Below are positions 8,601-16,762 of a DNA stretch of 21,245 nt, in pieces. Under the pieces are notes generated by a model. It did not search any database. It had not been told where the DNA came from and worked only from the letters and a program-made list of their open reading frames with translations. Positions within the stretch are counted from its first letter, which is position 1; each line of letters begins with the position of its first letter. The stretch is from Coptodactyla brooksi. Its lineage: Eukaryota; Arthropoda; Insecta; Coleoptera; Scarabaeidae. The position numbers and the translations under genes were made by a program. Location: the NCBI GenBank assembly GCA_033557675.1, contig JAWQRM010000582.1, positions 1-21,245 on the forward strand. Reading direction: 5' to 3'.

Positions 8601-9352
8601 CTACGATGGTACCCGAAACCGGATGAACATTTAATTAGAATTGCTCGTTAAAACATGTGAATTGTATGATTAAAACATGTCTTGTACCTAGTTCGCATTA
8701 TTCTATCAGTTGGGTCGACTAAATCAAGTCAACCAAGTTATATTTACCTTAAATTGCTACCTTAAATTGAATTAAAAATCAAAGATCTCTAGGAAATGCA
8801 TAATTTAAATACTAGTTGTTTCGATGATATTTTCTTCGACTAGTTGTTTCTAGGTAGTTTGAAAATAAAATATTTTTCTTTGTAAATTTAACATATCAGA
8901 ATTTAGGGATTACGAATGCGTTAATAAAATTAATGTCGAAAATAGCTTAGCCGCAGGCAATAAAACAATCGTTGGATACATTGGTCTAGAAAAATTTATC
9001 AAATAAATCGAACTCTTTATAAAAATTTATCTCTTAGTTAATAGGTAAACCAACGGACAGATAAATTGTTAAAAAAAATGTGCGTAGCCAATTATTCTGT
9101 CCGTGTGTGTTGGTTAGGTCGATATTTCTTGACGAATAATATTTTAACATTCCGAAAAATATTTAGTTTCTAGATTATTGCCACATATGCATTTAGTGTT
9201 GAGCAAAATATGAACAGGAATCGCGCTTCGTTTTTCCTTTTTTTTTTGTTTGCTAGTTGGATTGGTTTTTAAATTCTTCAAAATAGGTCGTCGTTTTTTG
9301 AATAGATCAATAGGCAAATATCTACGTCGAACAATATTCACTATAGTCCATC
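8601..9352. other. AT-rich non-coding stretch
   Basis: No gene or RNA is recognised. An imperfect inverted pair, CGGACAGATAAATTG (9054-9068) against CAATTATTCTGTCCG (about 9090-9104), could form a small hairpin. The stretch ends where the 14-bp transposon terminus begins at 9353. Confidence 0.4.
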
Positions 9353-9366
9353 TGTTACCGCTAAAG
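9353..9366 (+). repeat. Left terminal inverted repeat
   Basis: TGTTACCGCTAAAG matches the complement of 11612-11625 exactly. The two flanking bases outward (AT, then one mismatch) extend similarity slightly. Confidence 0.75.
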
Positions 9367-9383
9367 TGCAGAAATCAGTTATT

Positions 9384-9418
9384 CTGCAGATTATCTAAAT
9401 TACCTAGATAATCTGCAG
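9384..9418. repeat. Subterminal 14-bp-arm palindrome
   Basis: CTGCAGATTATCTA (9384-9397) pairs perfectly with TAGATAATCTGCAG (9405-9418) around a 7-nt loop. Downstream the unit AATCTGCAGATTACCTACTAGG is nearly repeated as AATCTGCACATTACCTTCTAGG (9441 onward), giving tandem subterminal units that probably served as transposase-binding sites. Confidence 0.7.
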
Positions 9419-9667
9419 ATTACCTACTAGGTATTCCTTAATCTGCACATTACCTTCTAGGCACTTGTTAATGTGAAACTAAGATCTTTGCTGGAACAAC
9501 AGCAACGTTTAATCAAGTTAATAGAATTCAAACAATCAACAAATTACTTGATAGAATCAATCATCAATCAATTAAAAAAAACTATAATACAAAGAATCAA
9601 TCGGTTTAAAATATTATTACAATTAAGGAAATATATTTGCAAAATATATGATAAAACTATGCTTACT

Positions 9668-11340
9668 TATTAGTGCAATCTAAAGACTGGTGACACTTTG
9701 AATTACATAGCAATTGGTTTTTGCGACAAGCACACTTATTTGTGGTACACTTAGATTTGCTGTCACATTTTCTGAAACCCTGTCCAGTACCAAGGGATTG
9801 TTTTGTTGCTGTTTGACATAAAGATATTTCTACAACAGGGACATTTTTCGTTAAAAATCTCTTTGCAAACGCTGAATTCAGATCTTGTGTACAATTACTT
9901 TAGAATATCCGTTTTAGTACAAAGTTTTACGTCATCCTCTGTTTTACTAAGAACAACAGCTAATATCTAAGGGGCACAAGTTTTTGCTCTGTATACTTCG
10001 GGTACTTTAACTCTCACAGTGACATCTTCATCGGCAGTTGAGTGCTTTCCATTAAAAACTGTTAACATTTTCTTTGTTTGTTTTTCTAAAGCTTTCTTGG
10101 CTTCATCACGCTGTATTTTCTGATCCATATTCTTTTTACAGACTTTTATCATACCCTTCCTCTTCAGGGGATCTATTTCACCACAAATTACGTGAACAAA
10201 CATAGCACACGATTTACACTTGTAAGCATCTGATGCTGCTTTTGGGCAAGCAATACTGACCATGTCTTGTATGTCAGGCTCTGCAGGAAACTGTGATGGC
10301 GATTCTGCTGAAGTTGAGGGTAACTTAGTAATGACTTCTTCAACATGCAGAGGTGATTTCTTCAAGGTGCAGGGTAACCAAATATTCTTCATAACTGTAT
10401 CCTCAATCAACGGTGTAGAAAGCAGTTTAAGATTACTATCGATACATTCTTGTATTTCTATAGGAGATTCTGTAGAAGCAGAGGATAACGAAATGTCTTC
10501 TTGAGTAACATTTGACTGTGATCCCATAATTACAGTCTCTTGTGAATCTTCCAATTTTTGAAAGTCTTCTTCAGTATCTATCGAATGTAATAGACTTTGT
10601 GGTATAATAGAAGAAAGCAATCCCACTGTTGAGGGACAATCGAGCTTATGGACTTCTTTTAATTGCAGAATAATAGGCATGATCATAAATTGTACAAATC
10701 GTACTCCCTCAGCAACTCCACCTGTTAGTTTGGTTATCAGCCATCCAAGTAGTGAACACGTTTTCAATGTCTTAATTTGTTCGTTCGACATTTCCTTGAG
10801 TTTGGGTGTGTTTAGGTATGCCATTAACAATTTTGATTTCTGGCTACAACTGTGTTACACATTCTAAGATTTTATTACAAAATTCGCGTCCGTTATCAGA
10901 ATACAAAATACATGCTTAGAGCATCAAAAAGGAGAAAAATACCAAGCAAGTTGTAGGCTATATGATCTGCCCATTTTGATGTGACCGGCTTCAATACAAC
11001 AAATTTTGTTAAGTGGTCTTGGTATACGAGAAGAAACTTAAATGTTCCATCTGGTTGAGATTGGTAATCGATGAGATCCACCTGGCATCTGCTATTGAAA
11101 TGCGATGAAACATTTCTATTTGGGCTTCGGTTGTATTTTTATAGAATGTATTTAATTGCTCGATCATTCTGTCTATTCCACCATGGCTAATTGACAAATG
11201 AATTGACAAACGTTTTTACACTTTCTCGCGCGTCTGACAATGGTTCGATGAGTTTTTCACAGCCTGGTACAGTCAACACATCATACCTCTGAATTATTCG
11301 ACAATTTCGAGATGATTCTTTCTTCTTGAAAACCTCAATT
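9668..11340 (-). pseudogene. KRBA2-like integrase pseudogene
   Basis: Reading the minus strand, the pieces follow the order of KRBA2-like integrases. They are a leader (YDVLTVPGCEKLIEP), the first half of the HHCC zinc motif (HLSISHGGIDRM), and the core start FNSRCQVDLIDYQ with YQDHLTKFVVLKPV. Next come SDNGREF in another frame (about 10890), then GNVERTN (Glu codon at 10784-10786), EGVRFVQFM, AYYSAIKRSP (shifted), a CKSCAMFVHVICG segment, an AKKALEKQTKKML segment and a final Cys-rich tail (KCDSKSKCTTNKCACRK, CNSKCHQSLDCTNK) ending near 9668. The three catalytic acidic residues (VDLID, SDNGREF, GNVER) are present but lie in different frames. The Cys-Cys half of the zinc motif is deleted and a stop follows GNVERTN. 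The 287-codon open frame at 9967-10830 is therefore a patchwork of frames, not a native protein. Confidence 0.75.
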
Positions 11341-11359
11341 CGCTTTACATTTTCAATTC

Positions 11360-11391
11360 TGGAATCATACTTTCGCTAAAGTATGATTCCA
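11360..11391. repeat. Perfect 14-bp-arm hairpin
   Basis: TGGAATCATACTTT (11360-11373), loop CGCT, then AAAGTATGATTCCA (11378-11391). It sits just upstream of the recognisable integrase start on the minus strand, inside the transposon. It might be a promoter or binding element of the transposon, or a small nested insertion. Confidence 0.7.
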
Positions 11392-11584
11392 TAATTTATC
11401 TTTCTAATCTTTTTAAAATATTTTTCGTTTTGTCATTAAAATGCTATTATATTTTGAATCTTCGCTAAAGAAGTTTGCGAAAAACCTTTTCCTCATTTTA
11501 CTCACCAATTTGATGCTTGCTTGCATACTAAGAGCTAAATTTATCTGTTAACGGAGCAAATCAGTTAATTTGCAGATTAACTAA

Positions 11585-11600
11585 TTAATGTGCACATTAA
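11585..11600. repeat. Subterminal palindrome TTAATGTGCACATTAA
   Basis: A perfect 16-bp palindrome close to the right transposon end. A related unit, AGTTAATTTGCAGATTAACT, lies just inside it. Together with 9384-9460 these are the same repeated motif at both ends, as expected of transposase-binding sites. Confidence 0.7.
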
Positions 11601-11611
11601 CGGCTATCGAG

Positions 11612-11625
11612 CTTTAGCGGTAACA
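11612..11625 (-). repeat. Right terminal inverted repeat
   Basis: CTTTAGCGGTAACA is the exact complement of the left end at 9353-9366 and closes the element with ACA. Confidence 0.75.
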
Positions 11626-12330
11626 TATCCACTGAACGAATGCTTGATTATTGATGGAAATATTGAAAACATTTACAAAGATGTCAGCTTACAGCATGAG
11701 CTAGAAATAAAGCTTAACAATGTAAACTAATACAGCTAGATGCTACATAAAGCCATATTAAATTTTGTTAAGAGTATCTTAATAATTATAAAATGAGAAA
11801 TAAGAAAGGGATGTTTTCATTTAAAGATTTTATACAGAGTTTGATTCGAGTAGATGTATTACGACGGATTCGATATACATTTTTTTGTTTTCTTGCTTGA
11901 ATTTGTTTCTGAATTACGTTTTGCAATTTGTTGTTTGTTGTTGTTTTTTTATTTCTTCTTTTTTAAATACATTATTTATTTATATCACATTCATGCAAGC
12001 TTGCAAGAGTTTATTAATTAATTCTTTTCCTTCTTCAGTGGTATGATCAAATCTTGACCAAGCCCATTGAAACAACAATCAACCTTTTAAAATTGTCACT
12101 TTTGAGTTAATAAATTTTTAAAAGAAATATGTCAAAAAGATTTTAAAAATCCACGACCACAATTTGGAAAAAAGTGGAGTTGCAAAAAATCTTTCTCCCA
12201 CGAAAGAACAAAAAGGGCACCAATATAATTAGTAGAAATTATTGCAAATTATTAGAAATCATCATTTAGTATAATGGCAACCTATGTAGCAGTTTAGTAA
12301 CGGATAGGATATTATACAAAATAATACAGT
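11626..12330. other. AT-rich non-coding stretch, nothing recognised
   Basis: No gene, RNA or transposon end is recognisable. TGCAAGCTTGCA near 11995 is a short palindrome of no clear meaning. Confidence 0.35.
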
Positions 12331-12740
12331 GGCATCTGATAATGCGGAGTACAACCTCGTCTGCAAGATGCCGACATCCACTCACGTTTTATTTCGATTT
12401 CTACGAAACCCATAATGTCGTTATTACAGTATTTTAGGATCGTTTACCGCTCAACGTATACTACAGATACATGGTAGGATACGGGCAGGCTGGAGGCTGA
12501 TAATCTGAGCTGAAAACACGGTCTACCGGATTATAACAGCCTCATTACATTAACTTTCAAGGAGAGTGCATACCGTTGTATCGGAGAGATTGACGACGCA
12601 CGCAGAAAACGATCGCCAGAGATTTGCATCTTTTCGGTCATAAATTAAATTAGATTAATTGCCTTTGTTGATAAAGAGGTTGCCGAAATTCGCGCAAGAT
12701 GCATGACCTATTCCGAAATAAGAAAGTTTAAATATAGTTG
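12330..12740. other. GC-richer non-coding island with clustered transcription-factor-like motifs
   Basis: The block contains ATTTGCAT (12622-12629, perfect POU octamer in reverse), GTCATAAATTAA followed by TTAGATTAATT (12637-12660, homeodomain-like), and CTTTGTTGATAAAG (12663-12676, overlapping Sox, forkhead and GATA-like cores). It has no long open frame and no transposon similarity. An enhancer is a fair guess but rests on motif density only. Confidence 0.3.
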
Positions 12741-12861
12741 TTCGTTCCGTTGAAATTTGCGAAAACTAATCACCCCTATTACTCTTGTTTATTACTGTCT
12801 GCAAAGCCTCGTAAATTACTGTCATTTAGGTTATTAATCAGAAGATATTTTCCGTTGAACA

Positions 12862-12881
12862 AAACATGTTTAAACATGTTC
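12862..12881. promoter_or_regulatory. p53-like response element (two half-sites, zero spacer)
   Basis: AAACATGTTT (12862-12871) is followed directly by AAACATGTTC (12872-12881). Each fits the p53-family decamer RRRCWWGYYY at all ten positions, and the spacer is zero, the arrangement known to bind best. It also overlaps an 18-bp perfect palindrome. Whether p53 of this organism uses it, and for which gene, is unknown. Confidence 0.4.
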
Positions 12882-12959
12882 CAAACCAGTAAATTCACAT
12901 CTGGTTACGTCAATATCACGAAGTACCATTAGGCACACGTTAAATGTTCAAATTAAGGT

Positions 12960-12980
12960 TTAACCCTGCTGTTCTCCTTA
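12960..12980 (+). repeat. Left TTAA and terminus of piggyBac-like element 1
   Basis: TTAA (12960-12963) then CCCTGCTGTTCTCC. TTAA is the obligatory piggyBac target site and is duplicated on insertion. The match with the right end (CCCTCGGG read inward) covers only the first four bases, then resumes in the subterminal palindrome. Confidence 0.6.
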
Positions 12981-13114
12981 GTTTTTACTACACTCTTTGA
13001 GTCCTTCGAGTCATCGTGACCCAATGTATGCTGGTACATGAGGATTACATACAGAGGTATACAAACACTAAAACTAAAAATAAGAGAGAATATCAAACAA
13101 ATTCTGATGTGCAT

Positions 13115-13850
13115 CCAATTATTGCCTAATCTTTACGCTGATGACAATAATACACCACATGAATGTTACGCAAATATTTATTACAGTTACAACATGTTAT
13201 ACTTGTTTTATTGTCACATTTTGTTGGACATCGTGCTCTTTTATTTTTACTGATTGCATCAGATGTAGATGGCACTGCTACTGCGCTACGTTGATATTGA
13301 ATTTTCTTTATTACGGCAGTAGCCTGGTGAATATGAGGTTCATGTTCTCTTTACATCATATAGGGAGTTATCATCACCAGTTAATGAGACTACCGTCTTC
13401 TCTTATACAGATCGTTCTTATTCCAATCTGGATTTATTTCTCTCCATAACACAAATGCATTATAAGCACTAACATCAAGCATATTGTGGGAAAAAATAAT
13501 AGGCCATCGATTGGTTTTTCCTTTGCAAGTATATGCTGCAATATTTGATCTAACGTATCGTCTTTTCAGGACCATTTCACATAATTTTTTGGACGTGAAA
13601 CAATTATCATATGTAACATTTGTCACCCGAGTTCATGTGTTAGGTCTAAAACTAGTCGCATCCTTTGATTTTTTTCTGGTGCTTCACCAAGTTTGTTGAT
13701 TGGCCGTGTGATTTATAAACACCTGTCAACAGCTATACTTTCCGACCTTCAATATTGCTCATTTTCAACACAATATTTTCAAGTTCACGATAACTTGAAA
13801 GGCAGATAGAATATCTGCCAGGAGTAATTTTTATTATATTTTGACTACAT
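13115..13850 (-). pseudogene. piggyBac-like transposase pseudogene, C-terminal part
   Basis: The minus strand gives, in order: LVLDLTHELG, then after a frame change VTNVTYDNCFTSKKL, which contains the second catalytic Asp region (family form NVT.DNFFTS). Next come NRWPIIFSHNMLDVSAYNAFVLW, a degraded 'ITPY...REHEP' stretch, and a Cys-rich tail (RARCPTKCDNKTSITCCNCN, then H and C) matching the C-terminal zinc-binding domain of piggyBac transposases. There are several frameshifts and stops. The best open stretch, 13390-13626, is 78 codons. The first catalytic Asp region is not recognisable between here and the Penelope insertion. Confidence 0.75.
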
Positions 13851-13974
13851 GCTCGTCCACTGTAGAGAAAAGGTTCACGATATAATCAGATGTATCTTTC
13901 TTGCAAGTTATAGTTATTTGAAGTTTAGTAAAATACAACAAAAACTTCTTTTTCTTGCTCTTCAAATTTTATTT

Positions 13975-14012
13975 GCAGACGTTTCGCATTATTCGAACTG
14001 CATCATCAGTTG
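13975..14012 (-). ncRNA. Hammerhead ribozyme-like motif, 3' end of Penelope copy A
   Basis: The minus strand reads CTGATGA (14009-14003), a 17-nt stem II with GCA/TGC closing pairs and one extra T, then GAA (13985-13983), the minimal stem III palindrome ACGT, and C as the cleavage nucleotide. All invariant core bases (CUGANGA, GAA, UH) are present. Stem III of only ACGT is the loopless type known to act as a dimer in retroelement hammerheads. Stem I is weak, so cleavage is uncertain. Copy B has lost the CTGATGA half at the same place. Confidence 0.5.
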
Positions 14013-14279
14013 TAAACCTACAAAGGATATTTCAACAAAAGGTACAATAGAGTGTAAATTGCTCACAATTTAAGTAACAAATAAACACGTTAAAAATGGA
14101 CGGGATACATAAAACTGAACCACATTGACACAAGTACGCAAACATGCTTTATAAAATCTAGTTTACAATGAAAGTTAATACAAACGTCAATATATTAAAA
14201 GTTTTAGATCAGAAAACAAGGTTATAAGAAGGTAAATATTGGTATTTCTAAAAATTCTGTTAATTTTGTTTAACAATTT

Positions 14280-14520
14280 GCCTTCCGAAAAGTCCAAAAG
14301 AAGTCTTGAAAAATTTGAAATTGTCTCAACAAGTCCATCCGCTTTCCTTTACGACATGAGTGTAAGATATTTATATCTTCAAAATCCATTTTATGTCCAG
14401 TAGTTAATTGGTGGTTGTATAAACTAGAGATATTTTTATTTTTATGCTCTGCCAATCTTGTTTTCAATTTTCTTCCCGTCTGTTGTATACCTGGACAGTT
14501 AAAGCGTTTAACTGAACATA
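14280..14520 (-). pseudogene. Penelope GIY-YIG endonuclease remnant, copy A
   Basis: The minus strand gives FNCPGIQQTGRKLKTRLAEH, then SLYNHQLTTGHKMDFEDINIL. This matches the pattern 'C..IYIGQTGR..KTR..EH....S.L..H....GH.......IL' of the Penelope GIY-YIG domain, although the YIG part is damaged (PGIQQTGR). The frame changes once near 14465. The same segment appears in copy B at 16205-16416. Confidence 0.75.
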
Positions 14521-14529
14521 TTCCATAAA

Positions 14530-15516
14530 TAGGAGGCCATAAATAGGAATAGTTTTATAAGCTGGTATTATATTGTATTTCTTAACAATTTTTAAGCTTT
14601 TAGTGTCGTTATACGGTAAAGATTTATAGGTAGGATTTTTAAGGTTGAATGGGGGTTTTTGTATAAAGTGGGTCATACTTAATTTTTGTGTTTTGTTCTA
14701 GTATATTTATATATTTTATTGGAAAGCCAAATTGGTTAGCTAATTAATAAATGAAAACCAACTCTTTCCTTCTATTTTCATTGTTAAGGGGATATCTATA
14801 GGCTCGTTCAAAGAAAAAACGAAAGGCAGAAAGTTTGTGCTCTAAGGGATGTTCAGAATTGTATGGAATAGCCATAAGAATAGAAGTGGGTTTACGGTAT
14901 ATGTCAAAAAGGAATTTATTTTTAACTTTGCTTAATGTTAAGTCCGAGAAGTTTAGAGTATGATTTGTTTCAATTTCTTTTGTAGTTCTTTTGTTGACTT
15001 TTACTGTTCATGATAAAAATATTTTCTATATAATCAGTATAAATATCTGCTAATAAACCGGACAATGACATTCTCATAGATAATCAATCTTTTGATTGGT
15101 AAAATGATCCATTAACGTTACAGTAAGTTTGAGTTTCAGTCTAGTAATGTGTTTTATTAAGCTATTACCATGTATACGGATGATGAACAATAAAGCATTA
15201 TTATTTATGATAAATTTTAGAATGTTAAATAATCCTGTGGAAGTTTTTTGACATTTAAAGTCAAAGATTTTGTCAAAACATCTTTGACCAAAGAAAGGGT
15301 TAAGTCTATGGAAACATTAGTATAAAGATTAGTAATGTGAAAAGAAACTAAAATGGTGTTGCAGCCCTTAATATTCTTTATATTATCTATAAAATGTTTT
15401 GTATTTGAAGCAGTGTATTTGTTAACGTGATTGATAGTGTCGAAAATATTTAATGAAATTTTTACTTTTTTATGTAATTTAGACAATCCATACAATTCTG
15501 GAATTGTATGATTCAT
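14530..15516 (-). pseudogene. Penelope reverse transcriptase pseudogene, copy A
   Basis: The minus strand gives IPELYGLSKLHK (family PLIYGLPKIHK), then ILVSFHITNLYTNVSIDLTL (family LVSFDVVSLFTNVPI), where the catalytic Asp of motif A is replaced by His. MRMSLSGLLADIY follows (family GSPLSGLLADIY) near 15080. The YADD motif is not visible and is probably deleted. A thumb segment FDIYRKPTS...AIPYNSEHPLEHKLSAFRFFFERA lies near 14800-14900, and LPYND with NIIPAYKT near 14590. Frameshifts and the D-to-H change make it non-functional. Confidence 0.8.
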
Positions 15517-15519
15517 GGG

Positions 15520-15777
15520 AATAAAAGAAGAGTTATTTGAGAATTATTTAAAAAAAATCTTTTTTTTTATTAATTAAAGTTTTAGTTTGCGTTGAATCAA
15601 GGGGATTCTCCTTTAAAGAAATATAGGTATTTTTAGTGAGAAAGTCCTCTATTTTACAAATATATTCTCCTTTATCTAGGATAACTATTCCCGCACCCTT
15701 ATCAGCTTTAATGCACATGGATCCGTTATTTTAAGTTTATTCTTAATGTTTGTTTAGATTCCCCTTATAACCAGGGT
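15520..15777 (-). pseudogene. N-terminal part of Penelope copy A, degraded
   Basis: On the minus strand, between the 5' hammerhead and the start of the recognisable reverse transcriptase, short pieces of reading frame resemble the region before the fingers (for example a stretch beginning CIKADKGAGIVI near 15700, like the 'KPADKGGGIVI' motif of Penelope-like elements). Stops interrupt it. The assignment rests on position and that one motif. Confidence 0.5.
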
Positions 15778-15841
15778 GAATAATTGTAGATCTTAGTAGG
15801 AAAATTATACTCTTCTGGTTTATTATTTTATATTTTATTCT

Positions 15842-15881
15842 GCTTTATCCGTTTCGGCTTTTTAGGGCCATCCTCAGAAGC
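15842..15881 (-). ncRNA. Hammerhead ribozyme-like motif, 5' end of Penelope copy A (stem III damaged)
   Basis: The minus strand reads GCTT - CTGAGGA - TGGCCCTAAAAAGCC - GAA - ACGGAT - AAAGC. The core and stem I (GCTT/AAGC) are intact, and stem II has GGC/GCC with one extra T. The stem III palindrome ACCGGT of copy B is here ACGGAT, which no longer pairs, so this copy should be inactive. Confidence 0.5.
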
Positions 15882-16044
15882 TGGATGGCCCCTTGACCTA
15901 AAGTGAACAAAAGACCCAAGACACTAAAGAGTACAGAACAAAAAGCAAAACGTAATAACATTCTAATTCCAATACCCAATACACCAAACGGACGACAACC
16001 CATGAAGAACAATATAAACAGAATAACGATCTGATACATAAGAA

Positions 16045-16084
16045 GCTTCTGAGGATGGCCCTAAAAAGCCGAAACCGGTAAAGC
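16045..16084 (+). ncRNA. Hammerhead ribozyme motif, 5' end of Penelope copy B
   Basis: GCTT (16045-16048), CTGAGGA (16049-16055, fits CUGANGA), stem II GGC...GCC (16057-16059/16068-16070) with one extra T at 16056, GAA (16071-16073), stem III palindrome ACCGGT (16074-16079), cleavage nucleotide A (16080) and AAGC (16081-16084) pairing with GCTT in stem I. Every invariant core position is met. The loopless ACCGGT stem III suggests action as a dimer. The extra T before stem II is the main doubt. Confidence 0.6.
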
Positions 16085-16204
16085 AGAATAAAATATAAAA
16101 TAATAAACCAGAAGAGTATAATTTTCCTACTAAGATCTACAATTATTCTTAATGCTTTTGATGAGTTTGTATTCATCGTACAATATTGATTTTGTATTTT
16201 GAAA

Positions 16205-16416
16205 TTTTGGTAGAGTACAAGAACAGAAATACCCCTAGCTTGTACAATCACCAATTAACTACTGGACATAAAATGGATTTTGAAGATGTAAATATCTTAC
16301 ACTTATGTCATCAAGGAAAACGCATGGTCTGGTTGGAACAATTTTTAAAAAACTCAGAAGTCAAATTGTTAAACGAACAAATAGAATTTTTAGCAAAACC
16401 AATTACCTTATTATAA
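16205..16416 (+). pseudogene. Penelope GIY-YIG endonuclease fragment, copy B
   Basis: The plus-strand frame contains SLYNHQLTTGHKMDFEDVNI and GKRMVWLEQFLKNSEVKLLN, closely matching the endonuclease tail of copy A on the opposite strand. Compared by eye the two differ at roughly one base in seven. The part before the EYKNRN segment, including the GIY-YIG catalytic residues, is deleted. The frame ends at a stop at 16414-16416, probably the native terminus. Confidence 0.75.
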
Positions 16417-16762
16417 TTTTATTTTCGGACCAAAATTTTTTAATATATTGACGTTTAGGGAAACCTATGTCTAATAATTTAATAACAACTTGTATAACTT
16501 TCCTTGTAAACTAGTTTTTATAAAGCATGTTAATTTTTAATATGTATATTTGTTACATGAAATGTGAGTAATTTACGTTTTATTGTACCTTTCGTTGAAA
16601 TATCCAGTCGTAGGTTTACTACAAATAGTCCGAAACGTCTGTCAATAAAATTTGAAGAGCAAGAAAAAGAGGTTTTTATTATATTTTACTAAACTTTAAA
16701 TCCAAGATATAGCTTTCTCTTTTGACTGTACTAATTGCACACGAACCAAAGTATTTGTTGAA

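Larger units (their letters stand above)
9353..11625 (-). mobile_element. KRBA2/Ginger-type DNA transposon remnant
   Basis: The element is bounded by exact 14-bp inverted ends, TGTTACCGCTAAAG at 9353-9366 and its complement at 11612-11625. It therefore starts TGT and ends ACA, as known for Ginger-type transposons with a retrovirus-like integrase. The flanking tetranucleotides are CATC on the left and TATC on the right, one mismatch from a 4-bp target duplication. Both ends carry subterminal palindromic repeats built on TTAATNTGCANATTAA. The 2.27-kb interior holds a minus-strand integrase gene broken by frameshifts. A gypsy-derived gene without flanking LTRs is the main alternative. Confidence 0.65.
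13921..15882 (-). mobile_element. Penelope-like element, copy A (minus strand)
   Basis: On the minus strand this copy begins with a hammerhead-like core (15842-15881). It runs through a reverse transcriptase and a GIY-YIG endonuclease remnant, passes a second hammerhead-like core (about 13975-14012) and ends near 13921, where similarity to copy B fades. Penelope-like elements are known to combine a telomerase-like reverse transcriptase, a C-terminal GIY-YIG endonuclease and hammerhead motifs in their terminal repeats. The copy sits inside piggyBac-like element 1 and is therefore younger than it. It carries several frameshifts. Confidence 0.75.
15778..16148. repeat. 105-bp inverted repeat joining the two Penelope copies
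   Basis: Arms 15778-15882 and 16044-16148 are reverse complements with, by eye, only two mismatches, both in the stem III palindrome of the hammerhead. They are separated by 161 bp of AT-rich sequence that begins with a partial echo of the hammerhead (GGATGGCCCC). The open frames across the spacer (15845-16254, minus) resemble no known family. The structure can fold into a long stem-loop. Confidence 0.85.
16044..16690 (+). mobile_element. Penelope-like element, copy B (plus strand, internally deleted)
   Basis: The copy starts with an intact-looking hammerhead motif (16045-16084), follows copy A's 5' sequence to 16148, then jumps to the endonuclease region, so the whole reverse transcriptase is missing. 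It ends with the same 3' block as copy A (TTTGAAGAGCAAGAAAAAG followed by a TTTTACTAAACTT stretch). It lies 5' end to 5' end with copy A inside piggyBac-like element 1. Confidence 0.75.

Noticed and set aside
9473..9673. 66-codon plus-strand open frame
   Set aside because: AT-rich sequence inside the transposon end, opposite the integrase tail; no recognisable domain.
9967..10830. 287-codon minus-strand open frame as a native host protein
   Set aside because: Adjacent frames carry the conserved integrase motifs (HTQTQGNVERTN, AYYSAIKRSP), so the open frame joins correct and shifted segments of a decayed transposon gene.
13390..13626. 78-codon open frame as an independent small gene
   Set aside because: It is the best-preserved stretch of the piggyBac-like transposase pseudogene, continuing in other frames on both sides.
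15845..16254. Minus-strand hydrophobic open frames as small membrane proteins
   Set aside because: They span the spacer and the inverted repeat of the Penelope pair; the hydrophobicity comes from T-rich codons and neither frame matches the element's own coding order.
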